This document shows, piece by piece, positions 60,601-64,000 of a stretch of 64,000 bases of DNA. The position numbers were made by a program, and so were the translations under genes. The DNA lies in NCBI GenBank assembly GCA_028554755.1, contig JAPTOF010000003.1, forward strand, positions 26,824,001 through 26,888,000. The letters run 5' to 3'. The DNA is from Cordia subcordata (Eukaryota > Streptophyta > Magnoliopsida > Boraginales > Cordiaceae). The stretch's first letter is position 1. Each line of letters begins with the position of its first letter. The notes beneath the pieces are model-generated. The model made no database searches. It was not told the DNA's origin and saw only the letters and a list, made by a program, of their open reading frames with translations.

Positions 60601-63576
60601 ATGTCAAACTAGGACGCATGGACACGATACGTGAACACGCAATCCAACACGATACGACACGCCGATATGTCCTTTTTCAAAAAATTAGGATATGACATGT
60701 TAGGGATACATTAATAAAATACATTTAAATTTCTATATATATCATTTTTATCATGATACAATAATAAATAAGGCTAAACAAATATTTATGATATGCTCAA
60801 CATTTCCATCCTATAAATAAAAAAAGGAGCAACTAGTCACCACTTTTTCTTTAGGTCTGTATTAGCTAAATGATTGGTCATAAATTCACATTTTGACTCT
60901 TTGTTCTTACTGCTTACAGGCTCAAACTCCCAAAAGGAGTATATATGTGATATACATATATATATATAAAACATATGTATTATTATATAATAAGCTCTTA
61001 CCAAACCGATGCCCAATTTTGACCAAAGAAAGCTCCTCCACCAACCAGGCCCAATTCGAAACCCTCCCTGCCCCCCTCCCACCTGCTCCAAGAAAACTCA
61101 CATGACAGCTAACACCTTCACACAACCCCACCGACAACAAACCCACACATCTACACTCATACACACACTAATGCACACATATATGTATATCAACTGATGC
61201 CAACAGAAGACGAAGTGCTGTTGCCATCTAACTCTATACGCAATTTATATATCAATCGATGCCGATAGAAGACGAGTGAGTTATTTTGATTTTGGTTTTG
61301 ACTTTTGAGGTTAAAGTTATATTGAATTTTTTCCCTAAATAATTTCAGAAATTATAAAAAAGACCCTGCACGTGTCCTCCTTGCGTGTCCCTGTGTGCCC
61401 TCGCATGTCGTAGGTGTTTCGGAATGCGTCAGAAAAATAAAAATAAAAAATATCCGACCCATGTCCAAGCATGTCGGGCGCGTGTTGGTGTCCAACACGT
61501 AACAGATATGCGATACGCTTCATTGGAGAGGTGTCCATGCTTCCTAGATGTCAAACTTTGTGCGAAAATTTGATATGGTCCAAGATCAAATTTTTAAGCA
61601 CTCACTTGATATAATCGTCATAAGCCTAGACCTTTCTTTATGTAATGAATAATTGCATTGCCCCCAATATATGTTAGAAAAAACATCATTATAATGATCT
61701 ATCAAGATTGCAATCCCTCACTTAATTGAGGAAAATAATATCCTGATGCAGGCTTGACCCCTTGAAGAATGAAGGATACACAAAATAAACCTATGATCTA
61801 CATGATGCAGCCGTATGAATGTAAACCCCATTAACATGCCGTTTGGTCTGAGACCTGCAGGCCTATCATTTGAGAGAAAGGGCCTGTTTGGATTGGCTTT
61901 TTTCAGAAAAAGTACTTTTTTTCCTGAAAAAGTTACACTAATTTTGTAATAACTATTTGATTTGACCTCCAAAAAAGTTGAAAATCTTTAAAAAAAAAAG
62001 AAAAAAGAAAAACTCAAATATAGCTTTTTTTAGAAACCAGAATTTTTAGCTTCTCAAAAAAAGTTATTTTTCAAAAGCCGTTAAAAAAAGCGCTTTTGAA
62101 AAAAGCCAATCCAAACGAGCCCTAAATATCATGCAGTTCCTCTCTATGCATTTAAGCTTTTAAAAAGAGAGCAAATTTTGAAAGAACGAGGTCCTTTACA
62201 ACTTAGTTTCCACGGCCATAAAAGCAGTTAAATATGCTAGACTCCATACTACATGGTAAAATTCTGAGTAGTGGTTATGTTAAAAGCAATTTATACATAA
62301 AAGTTTGGGCAAAAAGGGAAGATCTTACCATATGCTGGAGGATTAGCAATTATGGCATCCACCATAAATTGAATGCCAGAATCTGGATCACTGCCTATAC
62401 ATGCTGGAAGCAAAGAGAATATGATTTCTTTTATTTGATTTCGCTGGATGTGAATATCAGAAGGTCCAGAGGGTAAAAAGCCTTTATTCTTGACCATGTC
62501 TGTGAAAAAACAAAAACAGTAAGATGAAATTTGCTGCAAAAACTTGCTGCATCCAAAATACCAACATAAGAAAATGGAAGGAGAATAAAATTTTTGAACA
62601 AGATGTTTGAAGGGAGAAAGGAGAAAGACCGGCAAGCTTAAGTATGTGTCTATGTTAGAGAGAACGAAAGAGATATCACTGTGGACATATACATTTCTAT
62701 GTGATAGGATTGAGCATTTGTTACAGTGAAGGGAAGGCATCAGTTCTACAGAATAAGTGCAAAACTTTTGATGAACGTTTGATAATGCATGACACAACAA
62801 CAGAAGGGGCATCTCCATCATGAGGGAAAGTGAAACAGAAATGCAACATCAGATTATAATCTTTTACTTACACCCAGCAAGGACTTTTGGGTCACCACCA
62901 AGCGGGTAGAACTCCAACCCAGCAGACAAGACGAAGTCTTTAAAATTGGAGTGAGTGGCTAACCTCACCCTGTGACCATATTCCTGAAAAATCAAATTCC
63001 ACAGCTAGCAACTTATAACATGACAAGAGAGAATTTTACCTTATAGTAATATTATCATTGATTAGCAAAAGCAAAATCCACCAATTGCAACCAATAATTA
63101 CAAGACGTGTCTTGAATCTCCCAGAATTAACCAAGGAACTATCAAACAGACACAAAATATCTAGTAGATGATGAAAGATCAATGAAGATATTGACAACAA
63201 GAAAAATGCCACCAGGGAAACAGAATAGAGGACAAAACAGTGGAACTGTACAATAAGTAGGCAACATAATGTCATGCAAGGATTACAAAAATTACATGGC
63301 AAAGTTGTCTAAACAAGGAAACTTTACTTGTACCTGTAAACGTTTTCCAATCGCAACAAAGGGCTGCACATCTCCCCTTGTGCCAACAATAAGCATAACA
63401 ATTTGTAGAGGACGGAAGTCTTGAACATCCACTTCACTAGGTGCTGCTTCATCTGTGGTTCCACTATAAGCAACTCCAGTACCAAAATCAAGGATTTGAG
63501 GTTTTATATCTCCTGGAACTTCAAATTTTACAGTTCCATCATCTTGAACAGTTGCAAGTCGATGCAACAATTTACG
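54678..63576 (-). CDS. UGT80A2: sterol 3-beta-glucosyltransferase, UGT80A2 type (5' end outside window)
   Basis: Twelve exons on the minus strand: 63576-63334, 62983-62872, 62499-62329, 60429-60366, 60180-60123, 60037-59860, 59194-59064, 58558-58456, 58353-58277, 57823-57776, 57686-57537, 54848-54678. They total 1506 nt, encoding the last 501 residues; phases agree at every junction. The enzyme transfers glucose from UDP-glucose to membrane sterols. Visible: RKLLHRLATVQDDGTVKFEV, the N-terminal GT-B start VGTRGDVQPFVAIGKRLQ, LATHSNFKDFV, FFTMPW with PTSEFPHPLSRVKQP, YVGFGSL, GIINKGWGGLG, and the sugar-donor motif HHGGAGTTAAGLKAA with GDQPFWGERVHARGVGP. The C-terminus SSFSFRRCFGCR has cysteines that could be lipidated. 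The first in-window exon start (63576) is set by a TTGCAG acceptor. About 130 N-terminal residues should lie beyond 64000. Introns at 54849-57536 and 60430-62328 contain transposon sequence. Confidence 0.94.
56056..56960. other. possible LTR-like insertion in the last UGT80 intron
   Basis: This part of the 2.7-kb intron contains a TATA-like ACTATAAAA (56377), followed by a tandem run of CTTAGCACAG/CTTAGCATAAC words (56452-56550), a layout seen in LTRs. Ends and target duplication could not be found, so this is weak. Confidence 0.2.
60609..61547. mobile_element. family C transposon, complete copy (in UGT80 intron 3)
   Basis: 939 bp. Ends CTAGGACGCATGGACAC and GTGTCCATGCTTCCTAG are inverted repeats. 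The 8-mer ATGTCAAA flanks both sides (60601-60608 and 61548-61555). Internally there are CTTTTTCAAAAAATTAGGAT, AGCATGTCGGGCGCGTGTTG and repeated GTGTCC words. No transposase ORF. An 8-bp duplication fits hAT; because of ambiguity at the ends up to 10 bp is possible, so a Mutator-like origin is not excluded. Related copy: 29411-30064. Confidence 0.75.
61880..62122. mobile_element. MITE, family B, best-preserved copy (in UGT80 intron 3)
   Basis: 243 bp with ends GGGCCTGTTTGGATTGGCTT and AAGCCAATCCAAACGAGCCC, a 20-bp near-perfect inverted repeat. Interior rich in AAAAAGT/CTTTTT. No ORF. Diverged relatives at 11242-11437, 22370-22497 and 44420-44625. Target duplication unclear. Confidence 0.75.
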
Positions 63577-64000
63577 CTGCAAGATTTGGGATGACATAGA
63601 TCTCAAAAATGTATACTAAAAATAAGTAAATTCCAGAAAGAAAAAAGATTTTTCAATATAGGTTATGATTGCCTTGTGGAGAAGAACGAAAATAGTAATT
63701 ATACAGCGCGGATAGCACTCTCTTAGAAGTTATGTGAGAACAAGAAGTAAATTGTCTGAATAGTCAACCAATCAGAAGAGTAAATACAAAAGTCATCCAT
63801 ACTAACGGTAAACCTACTACATCAAGAACATGTTCCTGAACTAAACTGAGGCTTCATAGACATATGGCACAGGATAAATAAGGTGCAATATGCTAACCAG
63901 ATAGGCTTGACGGAGAACCGTGAAACATTTCCCTTCAATGTAATGATTATTCCTCAAGATCAAGTTCACAAAATTTTGAAGCTTTAAAACACCTTCTATT
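63577..64000. other. intron of the sterol glucosyltransferase gene, running out of the window
   Basis: No coding exon for the missing N-terminal part of the enzyme is recognisable. The sequence is AT-rich and intron-like. Confidence 0.5.

Noticed and set aside
1..64000. CRISPR arrays, operons, phage or bacterial defence systems
   Set aside because: The sequence is a plant nuclear genome with introns; no regularly spaced repeats with unique spacers were seen.

Overview
This window is nuclear DNA of a flowering plant. Every multi-exon gene can be assembled with plant-type GT-AG introns. Introns and spacers are strongly AT-rich and full of small inverted-repeat transposons. The gene set is typical of plants: a class III peroxidase, a fused TYW2/TYW3 wybutosine protein, a PPR protein, a prolamin-like secreted protein, a reversibly glycosylated polypeptide and a UGT80 sterol glucosyltransferase. 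A eudicot is most likely. The order cannot be settled from sequence alone.

Layout. 756-5118 (+) encodes a 690-residue nuclear-type protein whose central part resembles a Crypton/DUF3504-type tyrosine recombinase with a degenerate active site. 6227-7963 (-) is a peroxidase 42-type gene, convergent with the first. About 6.5 kb without genes follows (7964-14488), holding several MITEs and one short insertion with 16-bp direct repeats. 14489-22221 (-) is the nine-exon TYW3-Kelch-TYW2 gene; its exons sum exactly to 1050 codons plus stop. It is divergent from a nine-exon GON4-like nuclear protein gene (24710-33296, +) that has an intron in its 5' UTR. 34185-36161 (+) is an intronless P-class PPR gene. 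A MITE-rich spacer leads to a three-exon gene for an acidic membrane-anchored protein (40012-43307, +) and an intronless prolamin-like secreted protein (45701-46192, +). After another repeat-rich spacer come an 88-residue conserved small protein (50354-52706, +), whose first intron carries a plastid clpP fragment, and, only 108 bp further on, an intronless RGP5-type gene (52815-53879, +). The right end is filled by the 3' 12 exons of a UGT80A2-type sterol glucosyltransferase (54678-63576, -); its 5' end lies outside the window.

There is no operon logic here. The genes are independent housekeeping or developmental loci: tRNA modification, chromatin or transcription, organelle RNA processing, cell-wall nucleotide-sugar supply, steryl glucoside synthesis. 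The observations most worth following are the recombinase-like domain in the first gene, the very tight spacing of the small-protein gene and RGP5, a local duplication between an intron (41670-42430) and the 3' flank of the prolamin-like gene (46305-46935), the clpP insertion with its group II intron domain V, and several MITE families whose ends and target duplications can be read directly.
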